Notes: generated from the letters alone by a model not told the origin. A stretch of 64,000 bases of DNA from Streptomyces qinglanensis (GCF_900111245.1 NZ_FOGO01000019.1:1-64000), one strand, 5' to 3'; positions 32,023 through 41,242 are shown, numbered from the stretch's first letter. Numbers and translations are program-made.

Positions 32023-34665
32023 TCAGGCGCCGGAGCGCTGGGACGGGAGCTGCGATCTGCCGGCGCGGGCCGGCAGCCGGCGGGGCGCGGGTCCGCGGCC
32101 GTGCGCCGCGCGCAGGGTGAGCACCATGGTCATGCCGCCTCCGGGGGTGTCCTCGGCCTCCAGCGTGCCCCCCATCGCCTCGGCGAAGCCGCGGGCGACG
32201 GCCAGGCCGAGGCCGACCCCGGCACCGCCGGGTGCGTCGCCGTAGCGCTGGAAGGGCTCGAAGATACGGTCCTTGTCGCTGTCGGGCACCCCGGGGCCGC
32301 GGTCGGTGCAGCGCAGTTCGACCCGGTCGGCCAGCGCGCTCGCGCGCACCAGCACCTTCTTCCCCTCCGGGCTGTACTTGACCGCGTTCTCCACCAGGTT
32401 GGCGACGGTGCGCTCCAGCAGTCCCGGATCGACGGCGACCAGCGGCAGCGCCTCGGCGACGGCCAGCCGCACGCTGCCCTCGGGCACGCCGCCCAGCGCC
32501 TTGGGCACGACCTCCTCCAGGCTGATGTCCTTGATGTGCGGCCGGACGGTGCCGGTGTGCAGCCGGGACATGTCCAGCAGATTGCCGACGAGGTTGTCGA
32601 GCTTGTCCGCACCCTCCTCGATCGCCCCCAGCAGCTCCGCCTCGTCCTCCGCCGACCACTGCACGTCGTCGGAGCGCAGCGAGGAGACGGACGCCTTGAT
32701 GGCGGCCAGCGGGGTGCGCAGGTCGTGCGAGACGGCGGCCAGCAGCGCGGTGCGGATCCGGTTGCCCTCGGCCAGCTCGCGGGCCTGCTCGGCCTCGCCC
32801 AGCAGCCGCTGCCGGTCGAGCACCCCGGCGGCCTGCGCGGCGAACGCGGCCAGCACCCTGCGGTCCTCGGCGGGCAGCACCCGTCCGGAGAGCACCAGCA
32901 TCATGCTGTCCCCCACCGGCATGTCCGTCTCGCCGTCCTCCGGCGCGGCCAGCCGCTTGCCGGAGCCGGTGGTGCCGACGCTGCCCGCGCAGGTCCAGGC
33001 GGCCCGCTCGGCGGTGCGCTCCAGCAGGGCGACGCCGTCCATGGCGAAGGTCTCCCGGACCCGCTCCAGGAGCGCCTCCAGGCTGGGCCCGCTGCCCGGG
33101 CCGCCGCCCGCGTGCGGGGTCTCGCCGCGCAGCACGCTGCCCGCCAGTGCGGAGAGGATCTCCGACTCGGCGCGCAGCCTGGCCGCCTGCTGGGTGCGCC
33201 GGGCCGCCAGGTCCACCACCGAGGCGACGGCCACGGCGACGGCGAAGAAGACGGCGAGCGAGACGACGTTGCGGCCGTCGCTGATGGTCCAGGTGCGGAC
33301 CGGCTCGGTGAAGAAGTAGTTCAGCAGCGCCGAGCAGACCGCGGCGGAGGCCAGCGCGGGCAGCAGTCCGCCCACCAGCCCGGCGGTGACCGTGAGCACC
33401 AGGAAGAGCAGCACGTCGTTGGCGAAGCCGATGCCCGGCTCGGTGGCCAGCATCAGGAGTGTCAGCAGCACGGGAGCCCCGAGCGCGGTCAGCCAGCCCG
33501 CGACGAGACGCGCTGTGCCCAGCCGGGCGGCCCGGGTGCCGGGCAGCCCGCGCCCCCGGGCGGCCTCCTCGTGGGTGACGATGTGCACGTCCAGGTCCGG
33601 CCCCGAGTCCCGGGCGACGGTGGCGCCGACCCCGGGCCCGAACACGTACTGCCAGGTCCTGCGGCGCGAGGAGCCGAGCACGATCTGGGTGGCGTTGTGG
33701 CCCCGCGCGAACTCCAGCAGGGCCTGGGGGATGTCCTCGCCGATGACGTGGTGGTAGGTGCCGCCCAGGTCCTCCACGAGGGTGCGCTGGACGGCGAGTT
33801 CCTGCGGGGAGGCGGGGGTGAGGCCGTCGGCGCGGGAGATGTGGACGGCCAGGATCTCGCTGCCCGAGCCCTTGGCCGCCATCCGGGCGGCGCGGCGGAT
33901 CAGGGTGCGGCCCTCGGGCCCGCCGGTGAGCCCGACGACGATCCGCTCGCGGGCCTGCCAGGTGGTGCGTATGCGGTGCTCGGAGCGGTACTGCTGGAGG
34001 TACTCGTCGACCCGGTCGGCCGTCCACAGCAGGGCCAGTTCACGCAGGGCGGTGAGGTTGCCGGGCCGGAAGTAGTTGGACAGGGCCGCGTCGACCTTGT
34101 CCGGCGCGTAGACGTTGCCGTGCGCCATCCGGCGGCGCAGCGCCTGGGGGGACATGTCGACCAGTTCGATCTGGTCGGCGCGCCGCACCACTTCGTCGGG
34201 CAGGGTCTCGCGCTGCCGTACGCCGGTGATGGACTCCACCACGTCGCCGAGCGACTCCAGGTGCTGGATGTTGACGGTGGAGACGACGTCGATCCCGGCG
34301 GCGAGCAGTTCCTCGACGTCCTGCCAGCGCTTGGCGTTCCGGGAGCCGGGCACGTTGGTGTGGGCCAGTTCGTCCACGACGGCCACGGCGGGGCGGCGGG
34401 CGAGCACCGCGTCGGTGTCCATCTCGGTGAGGTCCGCGCCGCGGTGCGTGGTCCCGCGGCACGGCACCTGCTCCAGTCCGTGCAGCAGGGCCTCGGTGCG
34501 CGGGCGGTCGTGGTGCTCGACGAACCCGACCACCACATCGGTGCCCCGCTCTGCCCGGCGGTGCGCTTCGGAGAGCACGGCGTAGGTCTTGCCGACTCCG
34601 GGTGCCGCGCCGAGGAAGACCCGCAGCCGCCCCCGCCGCCGCTGCTGCTGCGTTCCGGACACCAT
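32023..34665 (-). CDS. kdpD: KdpD sensor histidine kinase
   Basis: An 880-residue membrane kinase with full KdpD layout. The N-terminal KdpD domain has Walker A GAAPGVGKT at 19-27 and VVDELAHTNVPGSRN. A universal-stress-like domain runs about 230-370, four helices about 395-490, then a GAF-like region, HisKA (AAVSHDLRTPLAAIKAS) and HATPase (LVENAVKYS, then GVGLGLAVARGFAEA). It senses K+ and ionic stress; in firmicutes the USP domain binds c-di-AMP. Start ATG 34665. It is the first gene of the kdpDE pair, with no promoter-proximal structural genes. Confidence 0.94.
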   Translation of the reverse strand: MVSGTQQQRRRGRLRVFLGAAPGVGKTYAVLSEAHRRAERGTDVVVGFVEHHDRPRTEALLHGLEQVPCRGTTHRGADLTEMDTDAVLARRPAVAVVDELAHTNVPGSRNAKRWQDVEELLAAGIDVVSTVNIQHLESLGDVVESITGVRQRETLPDEVVRRADQIELVDMSPQALRRRMAHGNVYAPDKVDAALSNYFRPGNLTALRELALLWTADRVDEYLQQYRSEHRIRTTWQARERIVVGLTGGPEGRTLIRRAARMAAKGSGSEILAVHISRADGLTPASPQELAVQRTLVEDLGGTYHHVIGEDIPQALLEFARGHNATQIVLGSSRRRTWQYVFGPGVGATVARDSGPDLDVHIVTHEEAARGRGLPGTRAARLGTARLVAGWLTALGAPVLLTLLMLATEPGIGFANDVLLFLVLTVTAGLVGGLLPALASAAVCSALLNYFFTEPVRTWTISDGRNVVSLAVFFAVAVAVASVVDLAARRTQQAARLRAESEILSALAGSVLRGETPHAGGGPGSGPSLEALLERVRETFAMDGVALLERTAERAAWTCAGSVGTTGSGKRLAAPEDGETDMPVGDSMMLVLSGRVLPAEDRRVLAAFAAQAAGVLDRQRLLGEAEQARELAEGNRIRTALLAAVSHDLRTPLAAIKASVSSLRSDDVQWSAEDEAELLGAIEEGADKLDNLVGNLLDMSRLHTGTVRPHIKDISLEEVVPKALGGVPEGSVRLAVAEALPLVAVDPGLLERTVANLVENAVKYSPEGKKVLVRASALADRVELRCTDRGPGVPDSDKDRIFEPFQRYGDAPGGAGVGLGLAVARGFAEAMGGTLEAEDTPGGGMTMVLTLRAAHGRGPAPRRLPARAGRSQLPSQRSGA

Positions 34666-34814
34666 GCCCCCATTCTCACCGCTCTCCGGTCCTGGTCATG
34701 CGGCGCGGGCGGGGCCCTCGTCAGGGTTCCGGACGGATGGCCCGGCGGGCGCCGGGTGCTGGAGCCCCTCCGTCCTCGATGCGGCCCCTACGCGGCTGCC
34801 GGGGGCACGCACGA

Positions 34815-34845
34815 CGAAGGCCGGGCCCGTCGGGCCCGGCCTTCG
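34815..34845. terminator. Strong hairpin terminator
   Basis: CGAAGGCCGGGCCCG pairs perfectly with CGGGCCCGGCCTTCG around a single T (effective loop 3-5 nt). It sits 16 nt after the DUF3710 stop codon (leftward gene) and before kdpD, so it ends the dut/DUF3710 transcript. No U-tract, as usual in Streptomyces. Confidence 0.85.
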
Positions 34846-34860
34846 CAGCAGCGGTGGGCG

Positions 34861-35646
34861 CTAGCGCACCTCGGAGATCTCCGGGCCGCGCTGGAGCTTG
34901 TCGAGGCCACCCGCGAACCGGGAGCCCTCTTCCACCGTCTCCTGCTGCACCCCGTCCGGCACCATCTGCGCGTCCTCGGGCAGCTTGAGGACGATGGGGT
35001 CGCGCGGCGCCATCGGCCCCTCGCCGCGCACCACGACCGTGTCCCGGAAGATCTGTTCCAGCACACCCGCCGCCTCGGGCTGGACCGCGCCCTGACCGGA
35101 GATCACCCCGCGCAGGAACCACCGCGGTCCGTCCACCCCGACGAACCGGACGACCTGCACGCCGCCCGTGCCGTCCGGCAACTGCACCGGCACCTGCGCC
35201 CGCAGCTCCCAGCCCAGCGGCCCCTCGGCCTCGTCGATGACGCCGCCCTGCTGGGTGATGCCGGAGGCGATCTCCTCGCGGACCTCGTCCCAGATGCCCT
35301 CGCGCTTGGGCGCGGCGAACGCCTGGAGCTGGACTGCGCTGTCCTGCAGTACGACGGTCGCCGCGACGATCGCGTCGCCCGCGACCTCGACCCGCAGCTC
35401 CATGCCCTCGACCCCGGGGATGAACAGGCCGCCCAGGTCGACCCTGCCGGAGTCGGGCTCGGTGACCTCCTCGATGTCCCAGGGGCCGTCCGGGCGGGGC
35501 GCCGGAGGCAGCTTGACCCGGGTCTCACCGGTGTCGGCGTCGGTGTCCGCGCCGTCCTGCGGCTCGCCCTCGCCTTCCTGTTCCGTCTCGAACTCGTCCG
35601 AGGTGCCCTTGGGCTCTTCGCTCTTCTTGCGACGACGTCCGAACAC
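34861..35646 (-). CDS. DUF3710 protein
   Basis: A 261-residue soluble actinobacterial protein. An acidic low-complexity N-terminus (about 1-50) precedes the conserved DUF3710 core with PWDIEEV, VDLGGLFIPG, ELRVEVAGDAIVAA and RFVGVDGPRWFLRGVISG. Function unknown. GTG 35646 is one base after the dut stop, so translation is coupled. It has followed dut in other actinomycetes I know of. Confidence 0.9.
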   Translation of the reverse strand: MFGRRRKKSEEPKGTSDEFETEQEGEGEPQDGADTDADTGETRVKLPPAPRPDGPWDIEEVTEPDSGRVDLGGLFIPGVEGMELRVEVAGDAIVAATVVLQDSAVQLQAFAAPKREGIWDEVREEIASGITQQGGVIDEAEGPLGWELRAQVPVQLPDGTGGVQVVRFVGVDGPRWFLRGVISGQGAVQPEAAGVLEQIFRDTVVVRGEGPMAPRDPIVLKLPEDAQMVPDGVQQETVEEGSRFAGGLDKLQRGPEISEVR

Positions 35647-35647
35647 G

Positions 35648-36217
35648 TCACTGTCCTCTCAGGTCGGAAGCTCGATCGGCACCGACCGCAACGTAATCCT
35701 TCTGCTGTGCGGCTGTCTGCAGGGTGACGCCCGACGCGTCGGCGGGCGCCGGCCGGGCCGGACGGTCCGCCGCGTGGCCGCCCGTGGAGCCGAAGCCGCC
35801 CGCGGCGCGCACCGAGTCGGGCAGCTCCTCGACCTCGCGGAACCGCACCTTCTCCACCTGCTGGACGACGAGTTGGGCGATACGGTCGAAACGCTCGAAC
35901 CGCACGGTCTCGCGTGGATCGAGATTGGCCACAATCACCTTGATCTCCCCACGGTACCCGGCATCGACCGTTCCCGGTGCATTCACCAGCGAGACGCCGC
36001 AGCGGGCCGCGAGGCCCGAGCGCGGGTGGACGAAGGCCGCGTAGCCGTCCGGGAGGGCGAGCGAGATCCCCGTCGGCAGGACGGCCCGCTCCCCTGGGGC
36101 CAGTTCCGCGCCCTCGGTGGTCACCAGATCGCAACCGGCGTCTCCCGGGTGCTGGTAGGAGGGCACGGGCACCTCGGGGTCGGTGCGCCGCAGCAGGATC
36201 TCGACACCGCCGCTCAC
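35648..36217 (-). CDS. dut: dUTP diphosphatase
   Basis: A 189-residue trimeric dUTPase that hydrolyses dUTP to dUMP, keeping uracil out of DNA. Motifs in order: HPGDAGCDL, PRSGLAARCGVSL, NAPGTVDAGYRGEIKV (uracil pocket), RIAQLVV and the C-terminal GGFGSTGG arm. A Pro/Ala tail of about 40 residues extends beyond the usual end. GTG 36217 overlaps the thioesterase stop by 4 nt. Confidence 0.95.
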   Translation of the reverse strand: MSGGVEILLRRTDPEVPVPSYQHPGDAGCDLVTTEGAELAPGERAVLPTGISLALPDGYAAFVHPRSGLAARCGVSLVNAPGTVDAGYRGEIKVIVANLDPRETVRFERFDRIAQLVVQQVEKVRFREVEELPDSVRAAGGFGSTGGHAADRPARPAPADASGVTLQTAAQQKDYVAVGADRASDLRGQ

Positions 36218-36816
36218 GGGTTCACCTCGAAGGCACGCGCGCGCCTGACCTGGTCGGGGTCGTCCATGGCCGCGTGGATCTCCTCCTCGCGGCCGTTCTC
36301 GATGAAGTGCTCGACCTTCACCTCTATGAAGACGGCGTCCGCGCGCACGGCGACCGGCCCCTCGGGGCCGCCGATCCGGCCGGTGGCCGTGGAGTAGATC
36401 TTGCGCCCGTGCACCGCGGTCGTGCGGGCCTCCAGATACAGGAGCGTGTCCACGGGGACGGGGCGCAGGAAGTCGGTCTCCAGCCGCCCGGTCACGGCGA
36501 TCACGTGCATCAGCCAGCCCAGCGAGCCCAGGGTCTCGTCCAGCGCGGTGGTCAGCACACCGCCATGGGCGAGGCCGGGCGCTCCCTGGTGGGCGGGCTT
36601 GACGGTGAACTCGGCGGTGACGCTGACGCCCTCCCCGGCCCGCGCCGCCAGGTGCAGGCCGTGCGGCTGCCCGCCGCCGCAGCCGAAGCACATGCCGTAG
36701 TGGGCGCCGAGCGGCGCACCGGGCTCGGGAGCCTCGGGGTGGCGCACCGGCGGTACGGCGTCCGGCGGCGGCACCAGCGAGGTCTTCGGGGAACTGGGGG
36801 GATTGGCTGCACTCAC
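36214..36816 (-). CDS. PaaI-family hotdog thioesterase
   Basis: A 200-residue protein. After a Pro-rich start come CFGCGGGQPHGLHLAA (a cysteine/glycine segment) and the hotdog core PGLAHGGVLTTALDETLGSL, the standard HGG-x8-D/E catalytic layout. A cytosolic acyl-CoA thioesterase is likely; the substrate is unknown. The start is GTG 36816. It is coupled to dut through a GTGA overlap and is first in the three-gene dut operon. Confidence 0.88.
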   Translation of the reverse strand: MSAANPPSSPKTSLVPPPDAVPPVRHPEAPEPGAPLGAHYGMCFGCGGGQPHGLHLAARAGEGVSVTAEFTVKPAHQGAPGLAHGGVLTTALDETLGSLGWLMHVIAVTGRLETDFLRPVPVDTLLYLEARTTAVHGRKIYSTATGRIGGPEGPVAVRADAVFIEVKVEHFIENGREEEIHAAMDDPDQVRRARAFEVNP

Positions 36817-36873
36817 GGGTGCAGACCTTACCGCCGTGCGGGGCGCCGGGGGGCGCCGTGCCAAGCTGGACAC

Positions 36874-37341
36874 ATGGTTGCCCCGGCCGCGCTCCACGAC
36901 GAGCGCCTCACCGCTCCCCGGTCCTGGTGGCTGATCGCCGCCGGAATCGGGGTGGCCTGCGCGCTGATGCTCTTCCCCTTCGGCCCGCTGCCGCTGCTGT
37001 GCGGCCTGGTCGGAGGCGGCGCGCTGGCGGCGGTGTGCGTGAGCAGCTACGGCAGCGTCCGGGTGCGGGTGGTGGCGGACTCGCTGATCGCCGGGGACGC
37101 ACGGATTCCCGTGTCCGCGCTCGGGGAGGCCGAGGCACTGGACGCCGGCCAGGCGCGCGCCTGGCGCACGTACAAGGCCGACACGCGGGCGCACATGGTG
37201 CTGCGCGGCTATGTTCCGACAGCGGTGCGGGTCGAGGTGACCGATCCGCAGGACCCGACGCCGTACGTGTATCTCTCCACCCGGCATCCGCAGCGGCTGG
37301 TGGAGGCACTGCGTTCGGCCCGCGAGTCGGCCGTCGCCTAG
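36874..37341 (+). CDS. DUF3093 membrane protein
   Basis: A 155-residue protein with two adjacent helices (about 18-58) followed by a cytosolic beta-rich domain (VADSLIAGDARIPVSALGEA, then YVYLSTRHPQRLVEAL). It fits the actinobacterial DUF3093 family, unknown function. ATG 36874 is divergent from the thioesterase gene with 57 nt between. Confidence 0.85.
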   Translation: MVAPAALHDERLTAPRSWWLIAAGIGVACALMLFPFGPLPLLCGLVGGGALAAVCVSSYGSVRVRVVADSLIAGDARIPVSALGEAEALDAGQARAWRTYKADTRAHMVLRGYVPTAVRVEVTDPQDPTPYVYLSTRHPQRLVEALRSARESAVA

Positions 37342-37389
37342 CCGCCGGCTGTGATCGGCCGTTCCCCGACGCGGAGTCGGCGGGCCCGG

Positions 37390-38169
37390 TCAGCCGCTGT
37401 GCGGACCGGTCGCACCGGCGCGCAGATCGGCACGGACGCGCTCGGCGAGCCGTGCGGTGTCCCTGCGGTTCAGTACGGCGCCTGCGGCGGCTCCGATCAG
37501 GAACGGCGCGAGGTTCGGCAGGGTGCGCAGCGTGCGCTTCGTGATCTGCCGGCGCAGCCTGCGGCGCAGCTCCCCGTTCATGGCCGCGCTCAGGGTGGCG
37601 GGGCGGGTGACTTCTATGCCGCGTTCGGAGGCCCAGGCGCTCAGGTAGGCCGCGGCCCGTTCGCGGACGTTGCCGGGCGCCCGGCGGCCGTAGACCTCGT
37701 GGAGTTCGGCGATCAGCTTCAGCTCGACACCGGCGACGCCGACGATCTCGGCGGTCAGCTCGGCGGGCAGGGCCGGGGGTACCGGCAGCATCGCGGCGCC
37801 GCCGACGCCCGCGCCCACGGCGGCCGCACTCCGGGTGGCTCCGGCCACCAGCCGGTCGGCCAGCTCCTCGGTGCTCAGCCCGGGGAACTGCCTGTGGAGG
37901 GTCTCCACATCCCGTACCGGCACGCGTGGGGCGAGCTCGATGACGCGCTCGGTGAGCGCGCGTACGTACCTCTGCGTACGCGCCCCGACCCGCCGCGCAG
38001 CGCCGCCGGACCGCGGTCCGGGGCCGGGCGGTGTGCCGTCGGGCGGCACGGGCGGCACCGGGCCGCCCGCGTGCGGCGCGGCGCCCTCGGCACCGCGCTC
38101 GAACGGCACGAGCGAGGCCGACCGGTCATGAGGGCCTCGCTCGTCGTCACGTGCGCCTTCGACTGCCAC
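37390..38169 (-). CDS. Conserved actinobacterial protein of unknown function (EcsC-like)
   Basis: A 259-residue protein. After a variable Gly/Pro/Arg-rich part (1-65) it is mostly helical: YVRALTERVIELAPRVPVRD, LADRLVAGATRSAAAVGAG, then AELTAEIVGVAGVELKLIAE. A basic segment (RRRLRRQITKRTLRTL) precedes FLIGAAAGAVLNRRDTARLA, which resembles EcsC-family proteins. GTG 38169 is used; the frame opens further upstream over DUF4193, which is the real gene there. Confidence 0.72.
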   Translation of the reverse strand: MAVEGARDDERGPHDRSASLVPFERGAEGAAPHAGGPVPPVPPDGTPPGPGPRSGGAARRVGARTQRYVRALTERVIELAPRVPVRDVETLHRQFPGLSTEELADRLVAGATRSAAAVGAGVGGAAMLPVPPALPAELTAEIVGVAGVELKLIAELHEVYGRRAPGNVRERAAAYLSAWASERGIEVTRPATLSAAMNGELRRRLRRQITKRTLRTLPNLAPFLIGAAAGAVLNRRDTARLAERVRADLRAGATGPHSG

Positions 38170-38186
38170 GGCAGTCGGTCCGCTTC

Positions 38187-38486
38187 TCAGGCCGCGCAGT
38201 CGCGGCAGATCGGCTGACCGTTCTTCTCCGCGGCGAGCTGGGAGCGGTGGTGGACCAGGAAGCAGCTCATGCAGGTGAACTCGTCCGCCTGGCGGGGCAG
38301 CACCCGGACGGACAGCTCCTCGTTGGAGAGGTCCGCTCCCGGCAGCTCGAGGCCCTCGGCCTGCTCGAACTCGTCCACGTCGACATTGGACGCGGACTTG
38401 TCGTTCCGCCGGGCCTTCAGCTCCTCGATGCTGTCTTCGTTGACTTCGTCGTCGGTCTTGCGTGGAGTGTCGTAATCCGTAGCCAT
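38187..38486 (-). CDS. DUF4193 zinc-ribbon protein
   Basis: A 99-residue acidic protein. The N-terminus MATDYDTPRKTDDEVNEDS and the C-terminal CMSC...CRDC pairs (residues about 77-97) define the actinobacterial DUF4193 family, probably binding zinc. Function unknown. It precedes the EcsC-like gene in the same direction with a 17-nt gap. Confidence 0.93.
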   Translation of the reverse strand: MATDYDTPRKTDDEVNEDSIEELKARRNDKSASNVDVDEFEQAEGLELPGADLSNEELSVRVLPRQADEFTCMSCFLVHHRSQLAAEKNGQPICRDCAA

Positions 38487-38957
38487 GTCGCTCTCCCCCT
38501 CTGGGTGTCTGTGGTGTCTCCAGCGCACGTAACGCGTGAGAGGCCGGACTTGTGCCCGACCCGAGGCGGAGATTTTGCCTCACATCAAGGTCTGTTACTC
38601 AATCGACACCCAACGGCACCCCTGAAGAGGTGATCATGTCGGATGTCGAGGAGGACCATAGACGGTCCCCGGCGGTGCTCCGCACACATTCCGCACCGAC
38701 CAACCGGGGTACTGCCCACGATCTCCACCTGCGGAAACCTGGATTTTCCGGGTTTTCTTCCCGTTCGGTGACCCCGGTCCGGGACCATCCGAAAATTCGC
38801 ATGTGTGATCGATCACAACCCGACTGCCGACAGTGGGAAACGTCCCCGATTCCGCATATAGCGAACGGGGTGCCGACTACGCCGGGGTGTTTTCGGTCAC
38901 TTTTCGTCACCTCCATGTCCTCACCTTCCTGCAGGGCTCCGCGGCGTCGGCCGCCGC
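38487..38957. other. 471-bp spacer holding the DUF4193 promoter region
   Basis: Lies between the leftward cutS and DUF4193 genes. AT-richer patches at about 38565-38610 and 38740-38830 stand out in otherwise GC-rich DNA and are the best places for promoters. No coding frame with protein-like content was seen. Confidence 0.45.
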
Positions 38958-40268
38958 TCACAACGGCAGCGTCACCCGCATCACCAAGCCGCCGTCCTCG
39001 CGCGGCACAGCCGAGACCGCACCGCCGTGCGCCCGCGCGACCGAGCGCACGATCGACAACCCGAGCCCGACCCCCTTGTCACTGCCTGTCCGCTCCGTAC
39101 GGAGACGCCGGAACGGCTCGAAGAGGTTGTCCACCTCGTAGGCCGGGACGACGGGTCCGGTGTTCTCGACGCTGAGCACCGCCTGCCCTGGCTGGGCCTC
39201 CGTACTGACCGAGACCCATCCGTCCGCACGCAGGTTGTAGCGCACGGCATTCTGCACCAGGTTCAGTGCGACGCGCTCCAGGAGTACCCCGTTGCCCTGT
39301 ACATATGTGGGCTGCCGTACTCCGCGCAACTCGACACCCTTGGTCTCGGCCTCGCCCCGCGCCTGCTCGACCGCCTGCGAGGCCACCTCGGCCAGGTCCA
39401 CCGGCTTGCGGTCCACCAGCTCGTTCTCGCTCCGGGCGAGCAGCAGCAGCCCCTCCACGAGCTGCTCGCTGCGTTCATTGGTGGCCAGCAGCGTCTTGGC
39501 CAGTTGCTGCAGCTCCGGCGAGGCGTCCGGATCGGCGAGCTGCACCTCCAGCAGCGTGCGGTTGATCGCCAGCGGGGTGCGCAACTCGTGCGAGGCATTG
39601 CCCACGAAGCGCTGCTGCGCCGTGAAAGCACGCTCCAGCCGGTCCAGCATGTCGTCGAAGGTGTCCGACAGCTCCTTCAGCTCGTCGTCCGGGCCCTCCA
39701 GCTCGATCCGCTTGTGCAGATCCGAGCCCGCCACCTGGCGCGCGGTGCGGGTGATGCGGCCCAGCGGCGAGAGCACCCGGCCCGCCATCACGTAGCCGAA
39801 GGCGAAAGCGGCCACCGCCAGTCCGAGCAGGGCGAGCAGCGAGCGGCGCAGCAGGCCGTCCAGCGCCATCCTGCGCTGCGCCTCCGCACACTCCGACAGG
39901 CGCTGCATGAACACGTCACTGGGGAGGGTTCCGGTCAGTCCCTGGCAGTCCGAGGTCGGCTGGACCTCCCCGTTGAGGATGCGGAACGAGACGTGGCTGG
40001 CGTCGTCCAGCGCCTGCGCCGCCAGCAGATAGATGATCGTCAGCAGCAGCATCCCGGCGATCAGGAACATCCCGCCGTACAGCAGGGTGAGCCGTATCCG
40101 GATGGTGGGACGCAGCAGGGGCGAGGAACGGGGGGTCTCGCGCGGGTCCCAGCTCGGTTTCGGGGGTGTCCGCGGCGGGGCGCCGCCGGTGCGGTCGCCC
40201 CCGTCCGGTCCGGCGGGCCCGGGGGCGCCCCGGGAACCGGGGGAACCAGGAGAAGTGGAGGAGGCCAT
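38958..40268 (-). CDS. cutS: CutS-type sensor histidine kinase
   Basis: A 436-residue kinase. A Pro/Gly-rich cytosolic start precedes helix 1 (59-82). A short extracytoplasmic domain (83-140) carries two cysteines at 108 and 127. Helix 2 is at 141-162, then HAMP, HisKA (VGNASHELRTPLAINRT) and HATPase (NLVQNAVRYNLRADG, then GVGLGLSIVRSVARA). The paired external cysteines fit the idea that CutS reads disulfide or redox state outside the membrane. It follows cutR by 5 nt. Confidence 0.88.
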   Translation of the reverse strand: MASSTSPGSPGSRGAPGPAGPDGGDRTGGAPPRTPPKPSWDPRETPRSSPLLRPTIRIRLTLLYGGMFLIAGMLLLTIIYLLAAQALDDASHVSFRILNGEVQPTSDCQGLTGTLPSDVFMQRLSECAEAQRRMALDGLLRRSLLALLGLAVAAFAFGYVMAGRVLSPLGRITRTARQVAGSDLHKRIELEGPDDELKELSDTFDDMLDRLERAFTAQQRFVGNASHELRTPLAINRTLLEVQLADPDASPELQQLAKTLLATNERSEQLVEGLLLLARSENELVDRKPVDLAEVASQAVEQARGEAETKGVELRGVRQPTYVQGNGVLLERVALNLVQNAVRYNLRADGWVSVSTEAQPGQAVLSVENTGPVVPAYEVDNLFEPFRRLRTERTGSDKGVGLGLSIVRSVARAHGGAVSAVPREDGGLVMRVTLPL

Positions 40269-40273
40269 CGACG

Positions 40274-40927
40274 TCAGATCCGGTACCCCGCGCCCGGCAC
40301 GGTGACGATCACGGGTGGTTCACCGAGCTTGCGGCGCAGCGTCATCACCGTCACCCGCACCACGTTGGTGAACGGGTCGGTGTTCTCGTCCCACGCCTTC
40401 TCCAGGAGCTGCTCGGCGGAGACCACGCTGCCCTCGCCCCGCATCAGCACCTCCAGCACCGCGAACTCCTTGGGTGCCAACTGGATCTCCCGGCCGTCCC
40501 GGGAGACCTCGCGGCGCCCCGGGTCCAGCCGGATACCGGCCCGCTCCAGCACCGGCGGGAGAGCGGTGGTCGTGCGCCGCCCCAGCGCCCGCACGCGGGC
40601 CGTCAGCTCGGAGAAGGCGAAGGGCTTGGGCAGGTAGTCGTCGGCACCCAGCTCCAAGCCCTCGACCCGGTCGCTGACGTCCCCCGAGGCAGTGAGCATC
40701 AGCACCCTGGTGGGCAGACCCAGCTCCACGATCCGGCGGCAGACGTCGTCCCCGTGCACCAGCGGCAGATCCCGGTCGAGTACGACGACGTCGTAGTCGT
40801 TGATGTCGACGCGCTCCTGCGCCGCCGCCCCGTCGTAGACCACATCGACGGCCATGGCCTCCCTGCGGAGGCCCGTCGCCACGGCATCGGCGAGCAGTTG
40901 CTCGTCCTCGACGACGAGTACGCGCAC
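40274..40927 (-). CDS. cutR: CutR response regulator
   Basis: A 217-residue OmpR-family regulator. The receiver has VVEDEQLLADAV, the acceptor in VVVLDRDLPLVHGD and LPKPFAFSELTAR. The winged helix ends PPVIVTVPGAGYRI. Length, partner and position near ferrochelatase and inositol monophosphatase match Streptomyces cutR. GTG 40927 is used. Two sets of 11-bp-period direct repeats upstream (40988 and 41068) are candidate autoregulatory sites. Confidence 0.9.
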   Translation of the reverse strand: MRVLVVEDEQLLADAVATGLRREAMAVDVVYDGAAAQERVDINDYDVVVLDRDLPLVHGDDVCRRIVELGLPTRVLMLTASGDVSDRVEGLELGADDYLPKPFAFSELTARVRALGRRTTTALPPVLERAGIRLDPGRREVSRDGREIQLAPKEFAVLEVLMRGEGSVVSAEQLLEKAWDENTDPFTNVVRVTVMTLRRKLGEPPVIVTVPGAGYRI

Positions 40928-40987
40928 GGCGCTGTTCCTTCCCTGGATACGGATGGGGGATCGTGCTCCCCATCGTGCCCCGGACCC

Positions 40988-41009
40988 CGGTAAATCGGCG
41001 GTAAGAGCG
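40988..41009. promoter_or_regulatory. Direct repeat upstream of cutR, set 1
   Basis: CGGTAAATCGG is followed immediately by CGGTAAGAGCG, an 11-bp-period direct repeat 61 nt before the cutR start. Tandem sites with this period are typical for OmpR-family dimers. Confidence 0.5.
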
Positions 41010-41067
41010 GAGGTGAGAAGCCGGCGGCGGACTCCGGCACGGGCCGCCGGCACATTTTCGGAGCGGT

Positions 41068-41087
41068 TGAGGTTTCTCTGAGGTTCC
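41068..41087. promoter_or_regulatory. Direct repeat upstream of cutR, set 2
   Basis: TGAGGTTTC and TGAGGTTCC are spaced 11 bp start to start, about 140 nt before cutR. A site for CutR or another OmpR-type regulator is possible. Confidence 0.45.
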
Positions 41088-41242
41088 GGTTGGGGAGGAC
41101 CTGAGCACCATCCACGATCACGCCCTGTGCGCAGGGTGCCACAACGCACCTCCGACGCAGTCCGGGGACCACGCCGTGATCGGGCACGCACCACTTCCCT
41201 CGGCACACCCCGTGCCACCGACCCGCGACGAGGGGGCACACC

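Noticed and set aside
31996..35727. 1243-codon plus-strand frame
   Set aside because: Antisense shadow of kdpD and DUF3710; the true genes on the other strand have full-length family matches.
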